Below are positions 6,946 to 13,996 of a DNA stretch of 20,838 nucleotides, piece by piece. Position numbers and translations under genes: made by a program. The notes beneath the pieces are model-generated. The model was given only the letters and a program-made list of their open reading frames with translations. It was not told the origin of the DNA and ran no database searches. The stretch is from JANOXC01 sp031418215 (lineage in GTDB: Bacteria; Bacteroidota; Bacteroidia; AKYH767-A; OLB10). The stretch covers positions 1 to 20,838 of the forward strand of contig JANOXC010000120.1 in the NCBI GenBank assembly GCA_031418215.1. The letters are read 5' to 3'. Each line of letters opens with the position of its first letter. The first letter of the stretch is position 1.

Positions 6946-8964
6946 TTATTTCCAGAGTGAGCTTAGAACCAGTTCATTCACTTTTACCGGGTATTTACTG
7001 CGCAACTCAGCAATCCATGTTTTTTCGAGGTAATTCTGATAATCGGCAGTTATTAGTCCTTTTGCTTCATCCAATTGTTTCGGCTGAGGTTGTATCACTT
7101 CTTTCACGTCAACAATTACATATTTCCCATCATGCATTACTTCATTGCTAAACCCTTTAGTCCATGTTATGCCATCTATTATTTCATTATCTCCCTTTGA
7201 AAATCTTCCATTTCTCATGGAGACATTTGTTGCATCATCTTTGTTTAACTCATTTACAATGTCAGTTATTGACTTCTTTCCTTTATTGACTTGCTTTCTA
7301 AATGATGCAGCCTGATCGGCAGTTGAAAATGTATAAAGAGTTGCATCAACACGCTCGTTCCACATGTATTTCATCTTGTTTTGCTCATAAAAATCTTTAA
7401 TCCCAACAGTATCTTTTACGGCTTTACTCCAAACTTTCTTATCCGTGAGATCGAATAAGAGTATTCCGTCACGGTATTCTTTCATTAGGTTACGAAAATC
7501 AGTGTATTTAATATCAAGGTGGGCTTCTTCATAAGCCAACACCTCTTCACCTACCCAACTATCATATAGTTGATTTCCTACTACCTGAACATTCATATCC
7601 TGCCGCTTGCTTTGATGCGTACTTACATACTTTGCAAATTCTTGTTGTGTAAAGGTTGTTGATTTTCCAAGTGAATCTGTTAACGAAAACAAAGGCATTA
7701 CAAACTTCTCAGCTTTATTTAAATCCCAATCACCGCTTAACAAGGATGTATCCATTGTATTGATAAATTCTTTTTTGTTTTTAATGATTTCTGAAAATTT
7801 ATATTCAATCTTCAGCTTATTAATCATACTTAATCGGCTCATATCATTTCTGCTGTCGCGGGTAATTGATTGTTTCAACTCGGTTTTTTTTTCATCAAAA
7901 GAAGGTACTGTTCTTTTTTCTAACCGTTTTATAATATGCCATCCATAAGCTGTCTTAACTGGTGCGGCATAATCACCATCTTTAGAAAGTGAAAATGCAG
8001 ACTTTTCAAATTCAGGCACCATTCTTCCTGTTCCAAACCAGGCAAGCTCACCGTTCCTCTTAGCCGAACCTTTATCTTCCGAATAATTCAATACAACACT
8101 ATCCCAAGCAATACCTGATTTCAGTTTAGCATAAGCTTCTTCAATCTTGGTTTTTGCAGCCATGTTTTCAGCATCGGTTGTTTCCTTGCCTAGTTTTATC
8201 ATGATATGCGCTACATGCATTTCGCCTTGAGCAGGGCGCTCATCCAACTTTTTTATTAAATGATAACCAAATCGTGTGCGCACAGGCATAGAAACTTGTC
8301 CAATTTTGCCATTATAGGCGGCCGACTCAAAAGGATAAACCATTTGCATTCCGGTAAAATAGCCAAGATCACCACTATTTTCCTTGGCGGAAGGATCTTC
8401 ACTGCTATCGCGGGCCACTTTGGCGAAATCAGCACCTTTGAAAATCATTTCCCGTAGTATCATGATTCTGTTGTAAACGAGAAGGGTATCTTTAGGCAAA
8501 GCTTCCGGCTTCATCTGCAATAAAATATGACTTGCATGAACGTCTTTTTTCAATCGTTCATAGGCTTCTTTTAACAATGTTTCAGACACCTCTTTATCCG
8601 TTAAATAAGGTTGTGCAAGTTGCTTTCTGTAACCTGCCAACTCTGAAATAAAGGCTTCGCTTGTATCTAATTTTTCAGTTTCAGCCTCCTTAACCTTTAA
8701 TTTATAATTGATATACAGTTCAAGATACTCTCTTACTGCTTTCTCATCAGTAGCGCTATCTTTATAATTATTTTTACGAAACACACGCTCAAATTCTTCC
8801 TTTGTAACCGTTTCACCTGCAATATTTAGCAAGGCAGGTGGCATGGTAGGCTCGGTTGATACAACCGGAGGCATTTTGACAGGCTGTTTGGTAGTTGTTT
8901 TCGTTTGTGCCTGACTGAAAGCAAATACGAATACTAATAAACTGGAAAGCAATAACTTATTCAT
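6946..8964 (-). CDS. Large periplasmic peptidyl-prolyl cis-trans isomerase (two intact parvulin domains)
   Basis: This is probably a secreted foldase. I start at the ATG at 8964, which places a clean signal peptide (residues 1-20, ending FAFSQAQ) at the N-terminus; a longer frame to 9018 would need a TTG and adds a poor leader. The 672 residues contain a Thr/Pro-rich linker (21-42), a SurA-N-like segment with EEFERVFRKNNY (56-67), then two parvulin domains: one at about 141-240 (HASHILLQ, GDLGYFTG, FGYHLIKKL) and one at about 249-350 (VAHIMIKLG, GELAWFGTGRMVPEFE, YGWHIIKRLEKR). Residues 380-672 are less familiar; 521-625 may be a third, eroded isomerase domain (DATLYTFSTAD, then GKYVIVDVKEV). 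It heads the foldase cluster, with a matching -7 box about 100 nt upstream. Confidence 0.92.
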   Translation of the reverse strand: MNKLLLSSLLVFVFAFSQAQTKTTTKQPVKMPPVVSTEPTMPPALLNIAGETVTKEEFERVFRKNNYKDSATDEKAVREYLELYINYKLKVKEAETEKLDTSEAFISELAGYRKQLAQPYLTDKEVSETLLKEAYERLKKDVHASHILLQMKPEALPKDTLLVYNRIMILREMIFKGADFAKVARDSSEDPSAKENSGDLGYFTGMQMVYPFESAAYNGKIGQVSMPVRTRFGYHLIKKLDERPAQGEMHVAHIMIKLGKETTDAENMAAKTKIEEAYAKLKSGIAWDSVVLNYSEDKGSAKRNGELAWFGTGRMVPEFEKSAFSLSKDGDYAAPVKTAYGWHIIKRLEKRTVPSFDEKKTELKQSITRDSRNDMSRLSMINKLKIEYKFSEIIKNKKEFINTMDTSLLSGDWDLNKAEKFVMPLFSLTDSLGKSTTFTQQEFAKYVSTHQSKRQDMNVQVVGNQLYDSWVGEEVLAYEEAHLDIKYTDFRNLMKEYRDGILLFDLTDKKVWSKAVKDTVGIKDFYEQNKMKYMWNERVDATLYTFSTADQAASFRKQVNKGKKSITDIVNELNKDDATNVSMRNGRFSKGDNEIIDGITWTKGFSNEVMHDGKYVIVDVKEVIQPQPKQLDEAKGLITADYQNYLEKTWIAELRSKYPVKVNELVLSSLWK

Positions 8965-9071
8965 AAGGCTGGATATGTTAAATTTAGTGAGGTTATTTTT
9001 AAAATTAAGCACTTTCAATCAACGCTTTAACTTGCAGATTATTCGACAATTGTTTTTTGAAAACGGGAAGG

Positions 9072-9079
9072 CAAATGTA
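9072..9079 (-). promoter_or_regulatory. Putative -7 element for the foldase operon
   Basis: The minus strand reads TACATTTG, an exact TAnnTTTG match, about 108 nt upstream of the ATG at 8964. The -33 region is weak: TTTA with a 16 nt spacer is the nearest. If real, transcription would start near 9065 and leave a leader of about 100 nt. The surrounding 265 nt gap (8965-9229) otherwise holds AT-rich sequence and a 7-bp direct repeat ACCTGAT at 9119 and 9137. Confidence 0.35.
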
Positions 9080-9229
9080 ATAGGTTTATTCTAATTAAAG
9101 GGTGCCTGAATTGTGATTACCTGATGAATAAAAAACACCTGATTTTAGACCCTATCAACTGACCGGATTAAGTAATAAAAAATACTTGAAAAAGCCGTAA
9201 AACAGATAGAATTTTCTTAAAGTAAAAGT

Positions 9230-10132
9230 TTAATAAGACGAAATATGTGACTTAACAAGCTCCATCAGCCATAATGGAGTTGAAGTGGCCCCACAAATAC
9301 CAACCGTTTGGAAACCTGAAAACCAATTTTCGTCCAGTTCATCAGGGGATGAGATGAAATGGCTATTGGAGTTAAATTTTTCGCAAACGGTGAATAATGC
9401 TTTACCATTTGAACTCTTCTTGCCACTTACAAAAATTATCACATCATGTTCTTTCGAGAACCTTTCCATGTGTGGTTCCCTGTTGGAAACCTGCCGGCAA
9501 AGGGTGTCATTACTAATAAAATCTCCTTCTTCAAGGCTGCCTTTATGCTTTACGATTCTTTCCTGAAGAAGCTGTTCCATCTTTTCAAATCCAGTGGTAC
9601 TTTTTGTGGTTTGGGAGAAGAAATAAATGGGTTTTCCAAAATCGATTTCCTCCAGATCCTCTGCTGTTTTTACTACAATTGCCTGGCCGGCAGTTTGACC
9701 TACTAAACCATTGACCTCAGCATGGCCTTTTTCACCATAAATAACGATTTGTCCGCCTTTGCTTTCCGCCACTTCAAAACTGGTATGGACACGATGCTGT
9801 AATTTCAGCACCACAGGACAGGAAGCATCAATTAGTTCAATGTTATTCGATATTGCTATCTGATATGTTTCCGGAGGCTCACCATGTGCCCTGATCAGCA
9901 CTTTACAATTGCTTAGGTTTTTAAGCTGATCGTGATTAATAATCTCCAGTCCTTTATTTCTAAGTCGATCAACCTCCATATGGTTATGAACAATGTCGCC
10001 TAGACAATACAAATGACCGGTTTGATCCAATTCATCTTCTGCCATTTGGATAGCATAAACAACACCGAAACAAAAGCCGGAATTAGCGTCTATAGTAATG
10101 TTCAACTTTAAACTTTGTTCAGGAGATATCAA
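9230..10132 (-). CDS. ispH: 4-hydroxy-3-methylbut-2-enyl diphosphate reductase IspH (LytB)
   Basis: IspH performs the last step of the MEP pathway, reducing HMBPP to IPP and DMAPP with an iron-sulphur cluster in the cytosol. The 300 residues are family-sized. The three cluster cysteines are visible: Cys21 in NSGFCFGV, Cys105 in DASCPVV and Cys212 in NDTLCRQVSNRE. Active-site motifs include VHNHMEVDRL (48-57), RAHGEPPE (81-88), the catalytic Glu139 in GHAEVNG, and SGKKSSNGKAL (236-246). The frame has no ATG before the first motif, so the start is a TTG at 10132 or the TTG nine codons later. It overlaps the end of cmk by 14 nt, which indicates translational coupling. The extra cysteine in GICGATSTP (280) replaces the more usual GVTAGASTP form. 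Confidence 0.95.
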   Translation of the reverse strand: MISPEQSLKLNITIDANSGFCFGVVYAIQMAEDELDQTGHLYCLGDIVHNHMEVDRLRNKGLEIINHDQLKNLSNCKVLIRAHGEPPETYQIAISNNIELIDASCPVVLKLQHRVHTSFEVAESKGGQIVIYGEKGHAEVNGLVGQTAGQAIVVKTAEDLEEIDFGKPIYFFSQTTKSTTGFEKMEQLLQERIVKHKGSLEEGDFISNDTLCRQVSNREPHMERFSKEHDVIIFVSGKKSSNGKALFTVCEKFNSNSHFISSPDELDENWFSGFQTVGICGATSTPLWLMELVKSHISSY

Positions 10133-10841
10133 GGTTGGATTCTTTAATTAATTTTTTCAATTCAACCATTACAAAATCAACCTGCTCATCGAAATTCATA
10201 TTTGAATTATCTAAAATAATGGCATCAGGAGCCTTCCTAAGAGGACTTTCCTCCCGGTGAGAGTCTTCATAATCACGCGCTACCAGGTTATTAATAATCT
10301 CTTCCTTTGACACATTCAATCCTTTTGAAGTAAGCTCCAAATGCCGCCTTTGTGAGCGAATGACAGGGTCGGCTTTCATAAAAATTTTCAAATCAGCATG
10401 GGGAAATACTGTCGTACCTATATCCCGGCCGTCCATTACCAAGCCACCGTTTTCACCGGCAAGCTGCTGCAAATGCACCATTTTATCCCTTACCTCTTTA
10501 ATGCTGCTTACATGACTAACATTCTCGGAAATTTCCATGGATCGAATTTTATCTTCCGTATTCTTACCATTGAGATAGACTTCAGAAAAACCTGTTTTAT
10601 CATTGATCTTGAAGGAGATATGGACTCTATTCAAAACCTCATTATAATTAAAACCATTGTGATTAACCTCTTCAGGGTTAGGTATTGGAATATTATTCTC
10701 TAAAAAAAAGAGGGTAACAGCCCTGTACATTGCACCGGAATCAATGTAATGCAGTTTCAACTTCCTGGCCAGCGCTTTTGCTACTGTACTTTTGCCACAG
10801 GAAGAGTAACCATCAATGGCAATTATAAGGTTGGCGTACAT
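10119..10841 (-). CDS. cmk: Cytidylate kinase
   Basis: Cmk phosphorylates CMP and dCMP to their diphosphates with ATP. I take the ATG at 10841, giving 240 residues, because the P-loop then sits at the normal place; the frame is open to 10904 but only through a TTG with no family similarity. Motifs: IAIDGYSSCGKST (7-19, P-loop), YIDSGAMYRAV (32-42), the CMP-binding MDGRDIGTTVFP (136-147), and the lid/LID-end arginines in RRHLEL (165-170) and ARDYEDSHREESPL (188-201). The gene is followed by ispH with a 14 nt overlap. An exact -7 box with a TTG -33 triplet lies just upstream, so this two-gene unit is probably constitutively expressed. Confidence 0.96.
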   Translation of the reverse strand: MYANLIIAIDGYSSCGKSTVAKALARKLKLHYIDSGAMYRAVTLFFLENNIPIPNPEEVNHNGFNYNEVLNRVHISFKINDKTGFSEVYLNGKNTEDKIRSMEISENVSHVSSIKEVRDKMVHLQQLAGENGGLVMDGRDIGTTVFPHADLKIFMKADPVIRSQRRHLELTSKGLNVSKEEIINNLVARDYEDSHREESPLRKAPDAIILDNSNMNFDEQVDFVMVELKKLIKESNLDIS

Positions 10842-10858
10842 GGACTTAATTGTTCGGT

Positions 10859-10889
10859 CAAAGATACGGCTTTTACTCCTATGGTGCAA
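10859..10889 (-). promoter_or_regulatory. Putative Bacteroidota promoter for cmk-ispH
   Basis: On the minus strand TTG (10889-10887) is followed by a 20 nt spacer and TATCTTTG (10866-10859), an exact TAnnTTTG -7 box. It ends 17 nt upstream of the cmk ATG. This is the best promoter match in the window. Confidence 0.5.
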
Positions 10890-10912
10890 TAGGTTTCTAT
10901 TCAATACTTACC

Positions 10913-10943
10913 AACTTAAACAGTTGATAACCTTGGTTAAGTT
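10913..10943. repeat. Imperfect hairpin / inverted repeat upstream of cmk and the sigma gene
   Basis: AACTTAA (10913-10919) and TTAAGTT (10937-10943) are perfect 7-bp inverted arms around a 17-nt centre. They lie in the 248 nt gap between divergent cmk and the ECF sigma gene. The arms are AT-rich and the centre is long, so it could be a regulator site or chance. Confidence 0.25.
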
Positions 10944-10998
10944 AGTAGCACCTTGAGCCTTATAAAATCAAAACACTGGTCTAAGTAGCCGCACGGTT

Positions 10999-11069
10999 AT
11001 TAGTTTAATCGGTCAAATGATTAGTTTCGAAAATTATTATTGTACAACAGTATATGATTTAATTAGTTT
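10999..11069 (+). repeat. Three copies of ATTAGTTT in 21-bp phase
   Basis: ATTAGTTT occurs at 10999-11006, 11020-11027 and 11062-11069. The offsets are 21 and 42 bp, so all three lie on the same face of the helix. They end about 20 bp before the start of the ECF sigma gene, where an activator or autoregulatory site would be expected. The unit is AT-rich and only 8 bp long; the phasing is what makes it notable. Confidence 0.35.
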
Positions 11070-11089
11070 ATTAGAATAAAAATTTTGCA

Positions 11090-11656
11090 TTGGTGCAACT
11101 TAACAATTACAAGCAACTTAATGATGAGTCGTTGATTAATAGCTATAAATCAACGGGGGACAATGTTTTTGTAGGTGTACTTTTTGAGCGGTACACGCAT
11201 CTTGTGTTCGGTGTTTGTATGAAGTACTTGAAGGATGAAGATGAAGCAAAGGACACCACAATGGTTATTTTTGAAAGATTGATAACAGACCTAAAAAAGC
11301 ATGAGATCATTTATTTTAAAGCATGGCTTCATACAGTTACAAAGAATCATTGCCTAATGAAATTACGCAATGCCAAAAAACAGGTTTCTTATGTTGATAC
11401 GATTCATGTGGAAAACAAGGAAGAGCAGCATCAGGAGGATAAAATTGAGCTGGAGATAAAACTTACATTATTGGAAGCTGCCATTAATGAACTTGATCAG
11501 CAACAGCAAAAATGCATCCGCTTGTTTTACATAGAAGAAAAAAGTTACCAGCAGATTATTGAGCTCACAGGTTTCGATTTTAATCAGGTAAAGAGTTTTA
11601 TTCAGAACGGTAAACGCAATTTAAAAATATATATGCAGAAGAATGAAAGCCATTGA
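11090..11656 (+). CDS. ECF-type RNA polymerase sigma factor
   Basis: This is a two-domain extracytoplasmic-function sigma factor, 188 residues. Region 2 spans about 30-95: LFERYTHLVFGVCMKYLKDE followed by DEAKD (51-55), the core-binding and -10 recognising part, ending at WLHTVTKNHCLMKLRN (79-94). A polar Glu/Gln linker follows (106-120), then region 4 (about 125-182), with the helix-turn-helix around YQQIIELTGFDFNQVKSFI (153-171). No ATG is available; the start is TTG at 11090 or the adjacent GTG at 11093. The stop overlaps the next gene, a membrane anti-sigma factor, by 14 nt, so the two are made together. No TAnnTTTG box precedes it, consistent with autoregulated or alternative transcription. 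The stimulus and target genes cannot be read from sequence. Confidence 0.93.
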   Translation: MVQLNNYKQLNDESLINSYKSTGDNVFVGVLFERYTHLVFGVCMKYLKDEDEAKDTTMVIFERLITDLKKHEIIYFKAWLHTVTKNHCLMKLRNAKKQVSYVDTIHVENKEEQHQEDKIELEIKLTLLEAAINELDQQQQKCIRLFYIEEKSYQQIIELTGFDFNQVKSFIQNGKRNLKIYMQKNESH

Positions 11657-12689
11657 TCAGGATCTTCCAGAAATGGAAAAATGTATAACGGAAGAAAGAC
11701 TTTTGCAGTATATGCAGGGCTCACTCGAAGCAAGACAACAGCATCAGATTGAAATGCATTTATTGCATTGTGAACTTTGCTCCGATGCACTGGAAGGGTT
11801 ACACTTACTTAAAAACAAAGATAAAACGACTGAAATAGTTACTGCATTAAAACATCAGGTGAATGAACACCTTCGTCAACGAAAAGTGCTGCAGCCTGTA
11901 TTTATGAAATGGTGGCAGATTGCGGCCGTTTTTACTATATTTTTTTTGGGTGCCGGTAGTTATTTTTTTATCAGGAACTATACAGAAAGCCTTCCTGACA
12001 ATACCGTGGTAATCGAGACACAGCCTAAGAAATCTGATCCGGAAAAGGTTACTACCGATGAAAAAACCGAAGCGATAGAAAAAAAATCTGATCCAGTAAT
12101 ATTAAAATACACAACTGAAAAAGCGGTTCAGGAACAGACTGGCAGAGAAAACAGTATCAGGGAAACAGCAGATATGCCCGATCATAAGGCGGCGGCGGCA
12201 GAAGTCACCACAACCGATGAATTCCTTTTTAAGGCAAAGGAAGAATTGAAAGCTCCGGCGACGAAGGAGCAACATGAATTGGATCCTTCAACAGATTCAA
12301 GAATGAAAGATGCTGATAATTTGAAATCTGTCGCTGCAGTAAAAAAACAGGAAAAAGTTAAATCATTCAATGAAGGTTTACAGTATTATAATGAAAACAA
12401 TTTTGGGATGGCTTTAAATTCTTTCAATCGCGCCGGACCAGACCCAATGGTGAACTTCTATGCAGGGAAATGCCAATATAATCTTAATAATTACAAGGAA
12501 GCCATTTTTGAAATCGACAAGGCTATTACAGATAGCAGTAATCAGTTTTACGAGGAAGCATTGTGGTTGAAAGCAAATGCATTGGTTGGGTTAAAGCAAA
12601 AAGAAAAAGCAAAACCAATCTTAGAAAAGGTTATTCAATTGGATGGTAATTTTAAAAATCAGGCCAATAACCTCTTAAAAAATTTATAA
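11643..12689 (+). CDS. Membrane anti-sigma factor with zinc-finger N-terminus and periplasmic TPR region
   Basis: The N-terminal 60 residues form an anti-sigma zinc-finger domain: ERLLQYMQGSLEARQQ, then His39-x3-Cys43-x2-Cys46 (HLLHCELC). A single membrane helix follows at about 92-110. Residues 115-235 are a long Lys/Glu/Thr-rich, probably unstructured, linker, with an Ala run from a GGC repeat at 182-186. Residues 240-347 look like two or three tetratricopeptide repeats (FNEGLQYYNENNFGMALNSF; NFYAGKCQYNLNNYKEAIFEIDKAI; EALWLKANALVGLKQKEKAKPILEKVI). Topology would be N-terminus in the cytosol holding the sigma factor and TPR in the periplasm, presumably sensing a protein partner. The overlap with the sigma gene supports the pairing. 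The GT9 gene follows 18 nt later, perhaps in the same transcript. Confidence 0.85.
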   Translation: MKAIDQDLPEMEKCITEERLLQYMQGSLEARQQHQIEMHLLHCELCSDALEGLHLLKNKDKTTEIVTALKHQVNEHLRQRKVLQPVFMKWWQIAAVFTIFFLGAGSYFFIRNYTESLPDNTVVIETQPKKSDPEKVTTDEKTEAIEKKSDPVILKYTTEKAVQEQTGRENSIRETADMPDHKAAAAEVTTTDEFLFKAKEELKAPATKEQHELDPSTDSRMKDADNLKSVAAVKKQEKVKSFNEGLQYYNENNFGMALNSFNRAGPDPMVNFYAGKCQYNLNNYKEAIFEIDKAITDSSNQFYEEALWLKANALVGLKQKEKAKPILEKVIQLDGNFKNQANNLLKNL

Positions 12690-12707
12690 GAAGTCTATAT
12701 TTACCAC

Positions 12708-13682
12708 GTGAAATTTCTGGTCATTCAAACAGCCTTCGTTGGAGATGTAATCCTTGCAACGGCTTTAATAGAAAAACTTCATCGCTTTTTTCCTGAGGCA
12801 AAAATCGACTTTCTCGTAAGAAAAGGGAATGAATCTTTATTAACGCAACATCCTTTTCTTAATAAAGTAATTGTATGGAATAAAAAGGAAAGAAAATTTT
12901 TTCATCTGTTTCAAATCATTCGAGCAATTAGAAAAGAAAAATACAATTATGTAATCAATCTACAACGATTTGCTTCTTCCGGTATTCTCACGATTTTAAG
13001 CAATGGAAATAAAACAATCGGGTTCGACAAAAATCCTTTTTCCTTATTCTTTACAAAACGTTATATCCATGATATCAGCAGGCATGGAAAAATACATGAG
13101 GTGCAACGTAATTTAAGTCTTATTGAATCGATCACTGATTTCTCCAATCAGAACCCCAGCCTCTACCCTTCTGCGGCCGATTTTGAATTTGTCAGCCAGT
13201 TTAAAGGTAAAAAATATTTGTGCATGGCTCCTGCTTCAGTTTGGTTTACGAAGCAACTTCCAAAAGAAAAGTGGATAGCATTGATCAAAAAAAATATAGA
13301 GAAGAACAACGAAATCATCGTCTATTTAATTGGTGGTAAAGAAGATCATCAATTATGTGAAGAGATCATCAAAGAAGCTTTTGTTCCAAATGTTATTAAC
13401 CTGGCCGGTAAAGTTTCCTTATTGCAATCGGCTGCATTGATGAAAGATGCATCTATGAATTATGTGAATGACTCAGCCCCAATGCATATTGCCTCTGCAA
13501 TGAATGCGCCTGTAACAGCTTTCTATTGTTCCACTGTTCCTGCTTTTGGATTTACTCCATTATCAACTATCAAGTATGAGGTAGAAACAACTGAAAACCT
13601 GGATTGCAGACCTTGTGGATTACATGGTTTTCATAAATGCCCGGAAGGACATTTTAGATGTGCTACAACAATTTCAATTTAG
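12708..13682 (+). CDS. Glycosyltransferase family 9 protein (ADP-heptose:LPS heptosyltransferase-like)
   Basis: Members transfer ADP-heptose, or a related sugar, to lipopolysaccharide core at the inner face of the membrane. The 324-residue protein starts at GTG 12708, because no ATG lies before residue 173. The GT-B fold signatures are present: FVGDVILATALIEKL (10-24), the loop APASVWFTKQLPKEKW (174-189), GGKEDHQ (209-215), and the donor-site VNDSAPMHIASAMNAPVTAFY (253-273). The C-terminus has four cysteines, C300, C303, C311 and C318, in CRPCGLHGFHKCPEGHFRC, then ends six residues later; relatives I recall run somewhat further. It is 18 nt downstream of the anti-sigma gene. The exact acceptor is unknown. 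Confidence 0.88.
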   Translation: MKFLVIQTAFVGDVILATALIEKLHRFFPEAKIDFLVRKGNESLLTQHPFLNKVIVWNKKERKFFHLFQIIRAIRKEKYNYVINLQRFASSGILTILSNGNKTIGFDKNPFSLFFTKRYIHDISRHGKIHEVQRNLSLIESITDFSNQNPSLYPSAADFEFVSQFKGKKYLCMAPASVWFTKQLPKEKWIALIKKNIEKNNEIIVYLIGGKEDHQLCEEIIKEAFVPNVINLAGKVSLLQSAALMKDASMNYVNDSAPMHIASAMNAPVTAFYCSTVPAFGFTPLSTIKYEVETTENLDCRPCGLHGFHKCPEGHFRCATTISI

Positions 13683-13740
13683 AACTGATTCTTGACTTCT
13701 GCTTATTGTTTTGAGTTTCACACCTAAGTGGTAATATTAG

Positions 13741-13974
13741 AATTGCCAAAGAAAAGTTTTGCAGGCTGCTAATACAAGAATTGGATAAGCCCAAGTTTCC
13801 CCTTCTGCCAATCTAAGCAATGCTACCACACCCGGCAATTTCAGCGAAATAAGTGCTGTAGTTTTGCAGGGCGTTGACTATGTGGTAAATTTGCAACATG
13901 ATAGTCAGTTAAAAGCAATTCCTTCCTCCATCATAAAGCTTGATAGAAATGGATTTAAAACCGTGATTCGATAA
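13741..13974 (+). pseudogene. Possible decayed coding remnant between the GT9 and cca genes
   Basis: The gap 13683-13996 (314 nt) has no intact gene. One frame reads protein-like for 78 codons, broken once by TAA at 13786-13788: KVLQAANTRIG, then the stop, then AQVSPSANLSNATTPGNFSE and ISAVVLQGVDYVVNLQHDSQ, ending KLDRNGFKTVIR at two adjacent stops (13972-13977). Composition is protein-like and the double stop looks like a genuine gene end, but there is no start codon, and a TAG precedes it at 13738. I read it as the tail of a degraded gene, or chance. I do not recognise the family. Apart from this, the gap shows no terminator or RNA gene. Confidence 0.3.
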
Positions 13975-13996
13975 TAATTTTTACCCTTTACATTCC

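Noticed and set aside
8965..9018. N-terminal extension of the large isomerase from a TTG
   Set aside because: The ATG at 8964 gives a clean signal peptide; the extra residues have no such feature.
9119..9143. Direct repeat ACCTGAT upstream of the foldase cluster
   Set aside because: Only two 7-bp copies 18 bp apart in a plain AT-rich gap; no further structure to support a function.
10842..10904. N-terminal extension of cmk from a TTG
   Set aside because: It would lie across the best promoter in the window and adds residues absent from the family; the ATG at 10841 fits.
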